In this document: piece by piece, positions 27,702 through 36,190 of the stretch
Layout of the letters: each line of letters starts with the position of its first letter
How positions within the stretch are numbered: the first letter of the stretch is position 1
NCBI GenBank assembly: GCA_903909435.1
Contig: CAIVVT010000147.1
Span: 124,001 to 188,000 of the forward strand
DNA length: 64,000 bases
Origin: an uncultured Acidobacteriia bacterium
GTDB taxonomy: Bacteria > Acidobacteriota > Terriglobia > Bryobacterales > Bryobacteraceae
Reading direction: 5' to 3'
Notes under the pieces: generated by a model
What the model was told of the DNA's origin: nothing
Databases searched by the model: none
What the model saw: only the letters and a program-made list of their open reading frames with translations
Made by a program: the position numbers and the translations under genes

Positions 27702-28889
27702 ATGCAAAATCCGCTGGCTTATCTTTCCGCGCAACTCGATGAGTTCAAACTCGCCGGCAGCTACTTCCGGCTGCGCGAACTCGAAAGCGCTTGCGAGCCC
27801 GTGAGCCGCGTCGATGGCAAAGAGGTGATCAACCTCGCTTCCAACAACTACCTGGGACTGGCCAACCACCCCAAGTTGAAGGAAGCCGCTCTGGACGCCA
27901 TCCGCAAGTATGGGGCGGGCAGTGGGGCGGTCCGCACCATCACCGGGACCATGGACATCCACATGAAGCTGGAACGCCGCATCGCGGCCTTCAAGCACAC
28001 TGAGGCGTGTGTGGTGTTCCAGAGCGGCTTCACTGCGAACGCCGGGACGGTCAGTTCGATCCTCACGCCGGAAGACCATATCATCTCCGACGAGTTGAAC
28101 CACGCCTCGATCATCGATGGCTGCCGGCTTTCACGCGCCAAGATCCACGTTTTCCGGCACCGCGATGTGGTGCATGCCGCCGAGGTTCTGGAAGGATTGA
28201 AAAACGTCCCGGGTCACAAATTGCTGATCACCGACGGCGTCTTTTCGATGGACGGCGACATAGGCCCCCTGGACAACCTGACCGCTCTGGCCGAGCACTA
28301 CGACGCCATCATGATGGTCGATGACGCGCATTCATCAGGAGTGCTGGGGCAGCATGGCCGCGGAACGGTCGATCACTTCCATTTGCACGGCCGGGTGCAA
28401 ATTCAAGTGGGCACGCTCTCCAAGGCAATTGGGGTGCTGGGCGGTTACGTCTGCGGCAGCAAGGACCTTGTCGAGTACCTGTATCACCGCGCGCGACCCT
28501 TCCTGTTCTCCACCTCGCATCCGCCGTCCGTCCCCGCGGCCTGCCTGGCGGCGTTCGAAATCCTGGATCAGGAACCGGAGCGCGTGCAGGCGCTCTGGGA
28601 CAACACGAGCTACTACAAGGGACTGCTGAAACAGGCTGGCTTCGACACAGGGGCAAGCGAGACGCCGATCACCCCGATTATCGCGGGCGAGTCCAAACTG
28701 GCCCACCAGTTCTCCTCAGCCCTCTTTGAAGAAGGGCTGTGGGCCACTGGGATCGGTTTCCCGACAGTGCCTCAAGGCAAGGCGCGGATTCGAACGATTG
28801 TCACGGCAACGCACACGCGTGAACATCTCGATAAGGCAGTAGAAATACTCACGCGTGTGGCCAAACGGCTGGGGATTCTAGCAGCTTAG
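27702..28889 (+). CDS. kbl: Glycine C-acetyltransferase (2-amino-3-ketobutyrate CoA ligase) / AONS-family PLP enzyme
   Basis: 395 residues from the ATG at 27702 with a GAAGG site upstream; the frame is open far upstream, overlapping the previous gene, but the conserved part starts here. Family traits: INLASNNYLGLANHPKLKEA, GAGSGAVRTITGTMDIHMKLE, DDAHSSGVLGQHGRGT, and the PLP lysine K241 in GTLSKAIGVLGGY. These alpha-oxoamine synthases join an acyl-CoA to an amino acid. Length and sequence fit KBL, which acts in threonine breakdown, but 8-amino-7-oxononanoate synthase cannot be fully excluded. No threonine dehydrogenase gene is adjacent. Confidence 0.82.
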   Translation: MQNPLAYLSAQLDEFKLAGSYFRLRELESACEPVSRVDGKEVINLASNNYLGLANHPKLKEAALDAIRKYGAGSGAVRTITGTMDIHMKLERRIAAFKHTEACVVFQSGFTANAGTVSSILTPEDHIISDELNHASIIDGCRLSRAKIHVFRHRDVVHAAEVLEGLKNVPGHKLLITDGVFSMDGDIGPLDNLTALAEHYDAIMMVDDAHSSGVLGQHGRGTVDHFHLHGRVQIQVGTLSKAIGVLGGYVCGSKDLVEYLYHRARPFLFSTSHPPSVPAACLAAFEILDQEPERVQALWDNTSYYKGLLKQAGFDTGASETPITPIIAGESKLAHQFSSALFEEGLWATGIGFPTVPQGKARIRTIVTATHTREHLDKAVEILTRVAKRLGILAA

Positions 28890-28905
28890 TTTCGACCTGC
28901 AGGCC

Positions 28906-29649
28906 TTACCAGGGCAGGGGGCGGCCAAGGTGCAGGTAGGCCCCGTTGGGGCTGTCAGCGCCGGCCAGCGCGAGCGCGACACTCGTTTTGGCGCCGTCTA
29001 CGATCTCCATCATCGCCCCCGCGCCGCCCATGTCGGTCTTCACCCAGCCCGGGTGTGCGCTGTTCACGCGAATCGGCGTGTCCTTCAGGGCGGCGGCCAG
29101 GTGAATCGTGAACGCATTGACGGCCGTCTTAGACGCGTTGTAGGCGAGCGCTTTGGACCCCGCAATCACGGAGGCCGGGTCGCTGTGCAGCGTAAGCGAA
29201 CCAAGGATGGAGGTCAGGTTGACGATCCTGCCGGCCGGGCTCTTCCTGATCAACGGCAATAGCGCCTGGGTCAGTTCCACCACGCCGAAGAAATTGGTGT
29301 CGAAGGTCTGGCGCAATTCAGCCTGCGTCACGGTCTCCGCGTTGTTAAACGCGAAGCCGCCCTCGGAGTTGATACCCGCATTGTTCACCAGGATGTCGAG
29401 GTGGCCATAGTTCGATTCAATGAACGCTGCGACGGCCTGAATGTCGGCAGTGGATGTCACATCCAGCTTGACCGCTACCGCGTCGATGCCCTCTGCCTTG
29501 AGTGTGGCGGCGGCCACGTCCGCCTTGGACTTGTCCCGCGCGCCTATCAGGACCCTTACTCCGGCCTGGCCGAGCTGCCGGGCGGTTTCCAGGCCAATGC
29601 CCTTGTTGGCCCCGGTAATCAGTGCGATCTTTCCAGTTTCAGTGCTCAT
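28906..29649 (-). CDS. Short-chain dehydrogenase/reductase
   Basis: 247 residues. Cofactor loop TGANKGIGLETARQLG (residues 14-29), the NAG motif in LVNNAGINSEGG, the catalytic serine region LTSILGSLTLHSDPAS and the YNASKTAV active-site motif with Tyr and Lys are all present, marking a classical SDR. The form with LGSLTLHSD between Ser and Tyr resembles plant-type and bacterial carbonyl-reductase-like SDRs. Substrate not predictable. Convergent with kbl, stops 16 bases apart. Confidence 0.85.
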   Translation of the reverse strand: MSTETGKIALITGANKGIGLETARQLGQAGVRVLIGARDKSKADVAAATLKAEGIDAVAVKLDVTSTADIQAVAAFIESNYGHLDILVNNAGINSEGGFAFNNAETVTQAELRQTFDTNFFGVVELTQALLPLIRKSPAGRIVNLTSILGSLTLHSDPASVIAGSKALAYNASKTAVNAFTIHLAAALKDTPIRVNSAHPGWVKTDMGGAGAMMEIVDGAKTSVALALAGADSPNGAYLHLGRPLPW

Positions 29650-29835
29650 GCCTTTTCAAGATGCGCAGGGAGGCTCGGGGGCGCCCAATTATTTGGCCAA
29701 TGGGTCTGGCCGTAAGAGCCAGGGAGCCGCGAAGGCGCCGCAAGTTCCGAATACGACGGCCTGCTCGCGGTGGCAGCCAGGCTGCGGGTAACCGGCGAAG
29801 GCCATCCTTCGAGAGGCAGGACAGCGCGATTGTGA

Positions 29836-29849
29836 TTGATTTACATTAA
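29836..29849 (+). promoter_or_regulatory. 14-base block shared by both permease leaders
   Basis: TTGATTTACATTAA occurs here and again at 32523-32536, in both cases 187-188 bases upstream of the GTG of a KimA-like permease gene. The match in sequence and in distance suggests a shared promoter element or transcript start region. An exact sigma-70 assignment was not possible. Confidence 0.55.
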
Positions 29850-29853
29850 GAAT

Positions 29854-29984
29854 ATGCCGAGCCCCTCCCGGGGGCGGGGGAACCAATTTTCCGGGGCGCA
29901 TCCGGCGCCGGAACGGCCACGCAGCCGTTGAACGCCGGTAGGGTACTTTCAAGCCCGAGCCCGTCAGCTCACCTCGCAGGCCAA
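29854..29984 (+). promoter_or_regulatory. ydaO/yuaA cyclic di-AMP riboswitch
   Basis: The leader of the first permease gene carries the ydaO consensus in order: a P1 strand ending GCCGA (29856-29860), GGGGGAACCAATTTT followed by GGGG-x-GCATC (about 29876-29912), a variable hairpin, TAGGGTACTTTC (29939-29950), the highly conserved CCCGTCAGCTCACCTCG (29960-29976), and closing GGCC at 29979-29982. This aptamer binds cyclic di-AMP and in characterised cases turns off potassium uptake and osmolyte or wall-hydrolase genes. The permease downstream fits that regulon. Identification is by pattern with known ydaO sequences; a covariance-model search would confirm. Confidence 0.88.
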
Positions 29985-29993
29985 ATTGACAGC

Positions 29994-30017
29994 CGCTCGC
30001 CGCGGGAACAGCGAGCG
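29994..30017 (+). promoter_or_regulatory. Conserved hairpin before the ribosome site (expression-platform candidate)
   Basis: CGCTCGC at 29994-30000 pairs with GCGAGCG at 30011-30017. The stem ends 6 bases before the AGGAGA ribosome site of the first permease gene. A hairpin at the equivalent place before the second permease (32682-32705) has changed bases but still pairs, which supports a function, perhaps control of translation start. No T-run follows. Confidence 0.55.
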
Positions 30018-30036
30018 CGACACAGGAGATTCCTTC

Positions 30037-32289
30037 GTGCTGAATGGTGAAATAGGCCGCAAGACTGCGACTCGCGTTGTTGTGGCCTCGACCGTAATGC
30101 TGTCCTTCATTTCCTTCTGGCGGGCAGCGGCTATCGTCCTTTGCGATCTGGGGAGTTCGGCGTATTACGCAGGTGGTATTGCGGAGACCGCGGTGGGCAA
30201 ATCCGCTCCGTGGTTCATCCTGTCCATCATGCTGTTCAGCTACGCCGTGCGAGCGGTGTATATCGAGAGCTGCAGCATGTTCGTGCGCGGCGGCGTTTAC
30301 AAGGTCGTCCATGAAGCGCTGGGAGGCACGCTCGCGAAATTCTCCGTTTCGGCGCTGCTGTTCGACTACGTGCTCACGGGCCCGATCAGCGGGGTCAGCG
30401 CGGGCCTTTACATCGCCGGCCTGATCAACGAGTCAGTCACGGCCGCTGGCCATACCGCCTGGCAGGTCTCGCCACCCGGATTTGCAGCGGTGTTCGCCAT
30501 CATCGTTACCGTCTACTTCTGGCGGAAGAACATCATCGGCGTGCACGAATCGAGCCAGAAGGCACTGCGGATCATGCAGGTCACCACTGTGATGATCATC
30601 ATCCTGATCACCTGGGCGCTGGTCACCATTTTCACCAAGGGATACCAGCCGGTTCCGTTTCCTTCTCCGGAGAACTTCAAGGTCTCGGCTGAGTCTTTGG
30701 GATGGTTGAATGGCACCGGTTTCGAAAAACTGATGTGGGTGGTGGTGCTCGTAGGGCTTGGCCATTCGCTGCTCGCGATGAGCGGTGAGGAGAGCCTGGC
30801 ACAGGTGAACCGGGAGATCGCGCATCCCAAACTCCAGAACCTGGAGCGCGCGGGCCTGGTGATCTTCATCTACAGCATGATCTTCACCTCGCTGGTGTCC
30901 TTTTTTGCGGTGATGTTGATCCCCGATAACGTCCGGATGAAAGATTTCGGGGAGAACCTGATCGGCGGTCTGGCCATGCACCTGGCTGGACCACTCTGGG
31001 CGCGTCTCGCCTTTCACGGTTTTGTGGTCGTCGTGGGCGCCATCATCCTTTCCGGGGCCGTGAATACGGCCATCATGGGTTCAAACGGCGTTTTGAACCG
31101 GGTGGCGGAGGATGGCGTGCTGCCGGACGCTCTGCGCAAGCCGCACAAGCGGTTTGGCACGACTTCCCGCCTGATCAATCTGATCGTTGGTCTGCAAATC
31201 CTGACAATTGTGATCAGTTGGGGCAATCTCTACCTGCTGGGCGAGGCCTATGCGTTTGGCGTCGTCTGGAGTTTCGCGATGAAGTCACTTTCCGTGCTCG
31301 TGCTGCGGTACAAGATACGCGAGCACCGAGAGTGGAAAGTTCCGCTCAATTTTCAATTTGGCAAGTTCGAACTGCCGCTCGGATTGGTTCTGATCACGCT
31401 AGTGCTGTTTGCGCTGGCTCTGGTGAACCTGTTCACGAAGAAGACCGCGACCATCTCCGGCATCATCTTTACGGTCACGTTCTTCATCCTGTTTCAGATC
31501 AGCGAGAAGATTCACAAGCGCCACCGCACGTCCGCCAACGCGTCTGAACTGGAGAAGTTCAACCTGGAACAGGCGCCGGGCTCCGAAGTCGGCCTGCCCC
31601 AGGCACGGCCCGGCGGCGTTCTGGTCGCCGTACGGAATCCGAATCGCCTGGACGCCGTGCAGCGGGCACTCGACAAGACGAACACGCGCGAAATGGACAT
31701 CGTCGTGATGACCGTGAAGAATGTCACCAGCGCCGGGTCGGGCGAACACGACCTGGACGCCGAGCAGGTGTTCTCGGCAGATATTCAAGCCCTTTTCAGC
31801 AAGGTCGTCTCGCTGGCGGAGAAGGCGGGTAAACATGTCGAGCTGCTCGTGGTCCCCGGTCCGGACCCGAACGAAGTAATCCTGGAGACCGCCGCCAAGC
31901 TGAAATCAGGCGTCATCATGATTGGAGTTTCCGGCAAGATGCCCGTCGAGGCGTTCGCGAAGACCTTCGGGGACGCGTGGGAGAACCTGCCTGCTCCGCG
32001 CCCGAAGTTGTCCCTTGAGATCGTTTCGCCGGACATGACTGAGCGGAACTTCATCAACCTCGGGCCACATCCGCCCCGGCTCTGGCCCGAGGATGAGGAC
32101 ATGCTTCATCGGCTGTGGCTGAAACTGGCGGAGAACGAGAAGGGCCAAATGCTCCATCACAGGGATGTGATTCGGGTCGCATTGCGCAGGTTGGAGCGCG
32201 ACCTGAATGCCGGCTTGGCCGACGCCATCCGCGCGGAGGCGGAGGATCCGCGCCTACCGGCGCACTCAAACCATACACCCAAGGCGTGA
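30037..32289 (+). CDS. APC-superfamily permease with USP-like domain, KimA-like (copy 1)
   Basis: 750 residues from the GTG at 30037, chosen because a GGAG site lies 8 bases upstream and the same arrangement precedes the paralogue; upstream in-frame codons fall in the riboswitch. About 12 transmembrane helices (DLGSSAYYAGGIAE, RGGVYKVVHEALGG, MSGEESLAQVNREI are core APC-fold motifs) fill residues 12-495; the C-terminal 250 residues form a soluble USP-like domain (GGVLVAVRNPNRLDAVQRAL, GVIMIGVSGKMP). KimA potassium importers have the same design. Potassium import is inferred from architecture plus the ydaO riboswitch. At the helix-6 motif it has GEES where copy 2 has GYES. Confidence 0.8.
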   Translation: MLNGEIGRKTATRVVVASTVMLSFISFWRAAAIVLCDLGSSAYYAGGIAETAVGKSAPWFILSIMLFSYAVRAVYIESCSMFVRGGVYKVVHEALGGTLAKFSVSALLFDYVLTGPISGVSAGLYIAGLINESVTAAGHTAWQVSPPGFAAVFAIIVTVYFWRKNIIGVHESSQKALRIMQVTTVMIIILITWALVTIFTKGYQPVPFPSPENFKVSAESLGWLNGTGFEKLMWVVVLVGLGHSLLAMSGEESLAQVNREIAHPKLQNLERAGLVIFIYSMIFTSLVSFFAVMLIPDNVRMKDFGENLIGGLAMHLAGPLWARLAFHGFVVVVGAIILSGAVNTAIMGSNGVLNRVAEDGVLPDALRKPHKRFGTTSRLINLIVGLQILTIVISWGNLYLLGEAYAFGVVWSFAMKSLSVLVLRYKIREHREWKVPLNFQFGKFELPLGLVLITLVLFALALVNLFTKKTATISGIIFTVTFFILFQISEKIHKRHRTSANASELEKFNLEQAPGSEVGLPQARPGGVLVAVRNPNRLDAVQRALDKTNTREMDIVVMTVKNVTSAGSGEHDLDAEQVFSADIQALFSKVVSLAEKAGKHVELLVVPGPDPNEVILETAAKLKSGVIMIGVSGKMPVEAFAKTFGDAWENLPAPRPKLSLEIVSPDMTERNFINLGPHPPRLWPEDEDMLHRLWLKLAENEKGQMLHHRDVIRVALRRLERDLNAGLADAIRAEAEDPRLPAHSNHTPKA

Positions 32290-32292
32290 TTA

Positions 32293-32320
32293 CGCCTCCG
32301 GGGTACCTCCCCTGGAGGCG
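32293..32320 (+). other. Strong hairpin after the first permease gene
   Basis: CGCCTCC-GGGG (32293-32303) can pair with CCCC-T-GGAGGCG (32309-32320), leaving a five-base loop and one bulge. It starts 3 bases after the permease stop codon. There is no T-run, so it may protect the mRNA 3' end or be part of a two-hairpin terminator with the one at 32387. Confidence 0.45.
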
Positions 32321-32386
32321 CGTACGGTCGCCTTAGCCGCCAGAACGGGTGGAACTGCTGGGACAGCGAACTTGAAGGAAATCCCG

Positions 32387-32405
32387 GGCGCAAGCGCCGT
32401 TTTTT
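32387..32405 (+). terminator. Rho-independent terminator after the first permease gene
   Basis: GGCGC-AA-GCGCC followed by G and a run of six T (32400-32405). This is a short but canonical intrinsic terminator on the plus strand and separates the two permease genes into independent transcription units, which agrees with each having its own leader. Confidence 0.7.
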
Positions 32406-32522
32406 GTACAACGAGCTCTCGCCGGGTTGCCTGGAACTTTTTGCGCCCGAACGAGGATTCACTCGAAACCGGGAAACTATACTAAGAAGAATGCATCCGC
32501 TGAGTCTTCCGACTGGCAGCCC

Positions 32523-32705
32523 TTGATTTACATTAAAGAGGGGTCGAAGCTCAGCCAGGGGCGGCCTGGATCGGGTTCTTAAACCAAACGTGTGTGTTTG
32601 TCTGGCTGCTGCGCCGTCAAGCCTCGACGGCAGATCCAGGGCGGGCGTTTGCATGTAAAACTTGCGCCGCGGGCAGGCAACCGCTCGCCGCAGTAACGGT
32701 GGGCG
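32523..32705 (+). promoter_or_regulatory. Structured leader RNA of the second permease gene (unknown class)
   Basis: Starts with the same TTGATTTACATTAA block and ends at the same kind of hairpin as the ydaO leader of copy 1, over the same length, but the ydaO core words are missing. Instead CCTGGATC (32565-32572) pairs perfectly with GATCCAGG (32633-32640), enclosing two hairpins: CAAAC/GTTTG (32585-32600) and GCCGTC/GACGGC (32613-32631). A third stem is GGCG/CGCC (32644-32668). The last hairpin, CGCTCGCCG/CGGTGGGCG (32682-32705), pairs with two G-U positions and lies 5 bases before the ribosome site. No known riboswitch class was recognised. Confidence 0.5.
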
Positions 32706-32724
32706 CGACAGAGGAGAACATTTC

Positions 32725-34947
32725 GTGCTGAATGGTGAAACAGGCCGTAAGACCGCAACACGCGTTGTCGTGGCCTCGACCGTGATGTTGTCCTTCATTT
32801 CGTTCTGGAGGGCCGCGGCCATCGTACTCTGCGACCTGGGCAGCTCGGCGTTCTACGCCGGCGGAATCGCGGAGACAGCGGTCGGTAAGTCGGCTCCGTG
32901 GTTCATCCTGGCGATCATGCTGCTGGCCTACGCTGTCCGCGCTGTCTACATCGAAAGCTGTGGAATGTTCGTGCGTGGCGGCGTGTACAAAGTGGTGCAC
33001 GAGGCCTTGGGCGGTACGCTTGCGAAGTTCTCGGTATCGGCGCTGCTGTTTGACTACGTGCTGACGGGTCCCATCAGCGGCGTCAGCGCGGGACTCTACA
33101 TTGCGGGACTACTGAACGAGTCGTTCGCGGCCATGGGCCACCAGAATTGGATGGTGCCGCCGAAGCTGTTCGCAGCCGGCATCGCGATTCTGGTGACAGT
33201 TTATTTCTGGCGAAAGAACATCATCGGCGTGCATGAGTCGAGCCAAAAGGCCCTACAGATCATGCAGATCACGACGGTTATGGTGGTGATCCTGATCTTC
33301 TGGGCGATCGCTACGATATTCCTGAAAGGCTTTCAGCCAGTTCCTTTGCCCTCTCCCAGCAACTTCCATGTCTCCAGCGAGTCGCTGGGGTGGTTGAACG
33401 GCACGGGTGCCGAGCAACTGGTCTGGGTGGTGGTACTAGTCGGGATCGGTCACTCACTACTGGCGATGAGCGGCTACGAGAGCCTGGCCCAGGTGAATCG
33501 CGAGATCGCCAGCCCGAAGCTGAAGAACCTGCAAAAAGCGGGCACCGTCGTGTTCGTATACAGCCTTGTGTTTACGTCCATGGTCTCGTTCTTCGCGGTG
33601 ATGCTGATCCCCGACAAAGAGCGCACCACGGTGTTCATCGACAACCTGATCGGGGGCTTGGCGATGCACCTGTCGGGACCACTCTGGGCCCGGTTGGCGT
33701 TCAACGGATTCGTGGTTGTTGTCGGCGCGATCATTCTAGCCGGCGCCGTAAACACTGCCATCATGGGTTCGAACGGCGTGCTGAACCGCGTCGCTGAGGA
33801 TGGCGTCCTGCCGGATGCGCTGCGCAAGCCGCACAAGCGGTTTGGCACGACTTCCCGGCTCATCAACCTGATCGTCGGGCTGCAGATTCTGACCATCGTC
33901 ATCAGCGGGGGCAACCTCTATTTGCTTGGCGAAGCGTACGCCTTTGGCGTGGTCTGGAGCTTCGCCATGAAATCGCTTTCGGTGCTGGTGCTGCGCTACA
34001 AGATGCGCGAAGGTCGCGAGTGGCGAGTCCCGCTGAACTTCAAGTTTGGCAATTTTGAGCTGCCGCTCGGCCTGGTGCTGATTACCGCGATGCTGTTCGC
34101 CCTGGCCATCGTCAACCTTTTGACGAAGAAAACGGCGACGATCTCAGGCATCATCTTCACGGTTACCTTCTTCATCCTTTTCGAGATCAGCGAGAAAATC
34201 CACAAGCGCCACCGCGCAGACGCCGGCGCATCCGAACTGGAGAAATTCAACCTCGATGCGGCACCGGGTTCCGAGGTCGGGTTGTCGCAGTCGAGGCCCG
34301 GCGGCGTGCTGGTAGCCGTGCGAAACCCGAACCGGCTCGACGCGGTGCAGCGGGCGCTCGACAAGACCAACACGCGCGAGATGGACATTGTCGTGATGAC
34401 GGTGAAAAACGTCACAAGCGCCGGATCGGGCGAGCACGATCTGGATCCCGATCAGGTCTTCTCCACCGACATCCAGGTCCTGTTCAGCAAAGTGGTTACG
34501 CTGGCCGAAAAGGCGGGCAAGCACGTCGAACTTCTGGTCGTGCCGGGGACCGATCCAAACGAGGTAATCCTCGAGACCGCCGCCAAGTTGAAATCGGGCG
34601 TCATCATGATTGGAGTCTCGGGCAAGATGCCGATCGAGAGCTTTGCCAAGACCTTCGGCGATGCCTGGGAGAACCTGCCCGCGCCACGGCCGAAGTTGTC
34701 GCTCGAGATCGTCTCGCCCGACATGACTGACAGGAACTTCATAAATCTTGGCCCGCACCCGCCCCGGCTGTGGCCGGAAGACGAGGATTTGTTGCACCGT
34801 CTGTGGCTGGAAATGGCCCAAAGCCGACCCCGCAAGGTGCCGCATCATCGCGACATCGTGCGAGTGGCTTTGCGCAGACTGGAACGCGACTGGCACGCCG
34901 GGCGTCACGATGAAATCGTTGACGAAGTGGAAGAGACCCACTCCTGA
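32725..34947 (+). CDS. APC-superfamily permease with USP-like domain, KimA-like (copy 2)
   Basis: 740 residues from the GTG at 32725 with GAGGAG 8 bases upstream. Long stretches are identical to copy 1 (for example VRAVYIES, KPHKRFGTTSRLINLIVG, RPGGVLVAVRNPNRLDAVQR), so the pair arose by tandem duplication. Same layout: about 12 membrane helices, then a USP-like cytoplasmic domain ending with LGPHPPRLWPEDED and a short helical tail. Main differences are in the loop after DYVLTGPISG, the helix-6 word MSGYESL, and the tail. Likely also an ion (potassium) importer, but with a different leader RNA and so probably a different signal. Confidence 0.8.
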   Translation: MLNGETGRKTATRVVVASTVMLSFISFWRAAAIVLCDLGSSAFYAGGIAETAVGKSAPWFILAIMLLAYAVRAVYIESCGMFVRGGVYKVVHEALGGTLAKFSVSALLFDYVLTGPISGVSAGLYIAGLLNESFAAMGHQNWMVPPKLFAAGIAILVTVYFWRKNIIGVHESSQKALQIMQITTVMVVILIFWAIATIFLKGFQPVPLPSPSNFHVSSESLGWLNGTGAEQLVWVVVLVGIGHSLLAMSGYESLAQVNREIASPKLKNLQKAGTVVFVYSLVFTSMVSFFAVMLIPDKERTTVFIDNLIGGLAMHLSGPLWARLAFNGFVVVVGAIILAGAVNTAIMGSNGVLNRVAEDGVLPDALRKPHKRFGTTSRLINLIVGLQILTIVISGGNLYLLGEAYAFGVVWSFAMKSLSVLVLRYKMREGREWRVPLNFKFGNFELPLGLVLITAMLFALAIVNLLTKKTATISGIIFTVTFFILFEISEKIHKRHRADAGASELEKFNLDAAPGSEVGLSQSRPGGVLVAVRNPNRLDAVQRALDKTNTREMDIVVMTVKNVTSAGSGEHDLDPDQVFSTDIQVLFSKVVTLAEKAGKHVELLVVPGTDPNEVILETAAKLKSGVIMIGVSGKMPIESFAKTFGDAWENLPAPRPKLSLEIVSPDMTDRNFINLGPHPPRLWPEDEDLLHRLWLEMAQSRPRKVPHHRDIVRVALRRLERDWHAGRHDEIVDEVEETHS

Positions 34948-35113
34948 GCACCACGCAGCGGCTGTTGCCGCGTGCTAGCGTCTTCCGCTCCGAGGACGCC
35001 GCACCTAGCGCCCGCAATATTCTTGTCTGATTGGTGCGATTTGCTGTACGAGCCGCTAAAATGATCAGAACGCTTGGCTGTTCGGCCAGGCTCTGGGCAA
35101 GGAGGCAAGTTCA

Positions 35114-36175
35114 GTGGATCAAAAATCGGGCGGCAGCCGGCGTCAGTTCTTCCACCGTTTGGGCGCAGCGATACCCGTGGCCCCTGCGATTCTCAGGGCC
35201 ACCGACAAAGGCGGTACGAAGCCGCCGGTGACAGGCAGCGGCAATCACACTTTCGAGGTCACCCACGATTGGGGCGAGTTGCCTAAGAGTATTAGTTACG
35301 GCAACACCCACGGAGTCTGCGTCGATTCTCAGGGCCATGTTTATATTCACCACACGGTTCACGCCAGCAGCCAGAGCGACGACACCATGGTGGTGTTCGA
35401 CCGCAATGGCAAGTTCGTGCGCTCGTGGGGCAAGGAATTCAAGGGTGGCGCCCATGGACTGCGTATCCACAAAGAGGGAAGCCAGGAGTTTCTCTACTTG
35501 TGCGATACCAAGCGGGCCGTGGTTGCAAAGCTGACGCTACGGGGTGAGAGCGTTTGGGAACTGGGCTATCCGAAGGAGTCTTCGTCCTACCGCCTGAATG
35601 CCGACGGGTCCCAGGCCGTCAAATACAGCCCGACCAATCTGGCCATAGCTCCCAATGGAGATGTCTATGTGGCCGATGGCTACGGTTCTAGCTTCATCAA
35701 TCAGTACAATTTCAAAGGCGAGTTCATCCGCACTTTTGGCGGGCAAGGGTCGGAGGCCGGACGCCTGGACTGCCCGCACGGTATCGCGCTGGATTTGCGC
35801 AGCACTCAACCGCGCCTGCTGGTTGCCGATCGCAAGAACCATCGCTTCCAGTACTTCTCCCTGGACGGCAAGCACCTTGGGTTCGCTGGTTTAGGCGGCG
35901 TTAAACTGCCTTGCCACTTCGATTTCCGCAATGACACACTCTTAGTCCCCGACCTCGAAGCGCGGGTCACACTGATGGATGGCCACGATCAGGTGCTCAC
36001 TCAACTCGGTGAAGACGATTCGAACACCTGGGGCGAGCTCCGCAAAGAGGAACGATCACACTTCATTCCCGGCAAGTTCGTGTGCCCGCACAGCGCCTGC
36101 TTCGACCACGATGGAAACATCTTCGTGGTGGAGTGGGTGGAAGTCGGCCGGGTGACAAAACTCCGCCGCGTTTGA
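35114..36175 (+). CDS. Tat-exported NHL-repeat six-bladed beta-propeller protein
   Basis: 353 residues from a GTG with AAGGAGG upstream. The N terminus (SRRQFFHRLGAAIPVAPAIL) is a Tat leader. The rest is made of NHL-type repeats: THGVCVDSQGHVYIHHTV, GAHGLRIHKEG, PTNLAIAPNGDVYVADGYGS, CPHGIALDLRSTQPRLLVAD, CPHSACFDHDGNIFVVEW. Propellers of this type resemble the lyase domain of peptidylglycine amidating enzymes and SMP30-like lactonases; histidines in several blades could bind metal. Catalytic role is not shown. Followed 15 bases later by the GNAT gene. Confidence 0.78.
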   Translation: MDQKSGGSRRQFFHRLGAAIPVAPAILRATDKGGTKPPVTGSGNHTFEVTHDWGELPKSISYGNTHGVCVDSQGHVYIHHTVHASSQSDDTMVVFDRNGKFVRSWGKEFKGGAHGLRIHKEGSQEFLYLCDTKRAVVAKLTLRGESVWELGYPKESSSYRLNADGSQAVKYSPTNLAIAPNGDVYVADGYGSSFINQYNFKGEFIRTFGGQGSEAGRLDCPHGIALDLRSTQPRLLVADRKNHRFQYFSLDGKHLGFAGLGGVKLPCHFDFRNDTLLVPDLEARVTLMDGHDQVLTQLGEDDSNTWGELRKEERSHFIPGKFVCPHSACFDHDGNIFVVEWVEVGRVTKLRRV

Positions 36176-36190
36176 TGACAACATAGTTGC

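Noticed and set aside
32523-32724. A second ydaO riboswitch before permease copy 2
   Set aside because: The CCGTCAGCT-ACCTCG core and the GGGGAACCA word are missing; only the outer block and the last hairpin resemble copy 1.
34952-34974. Hairpin CACGCAGCGGC/GCCGCGTG after permease copy 2
   Set aside because: Has a bulge and no T-run, so it is not called as a terminator.
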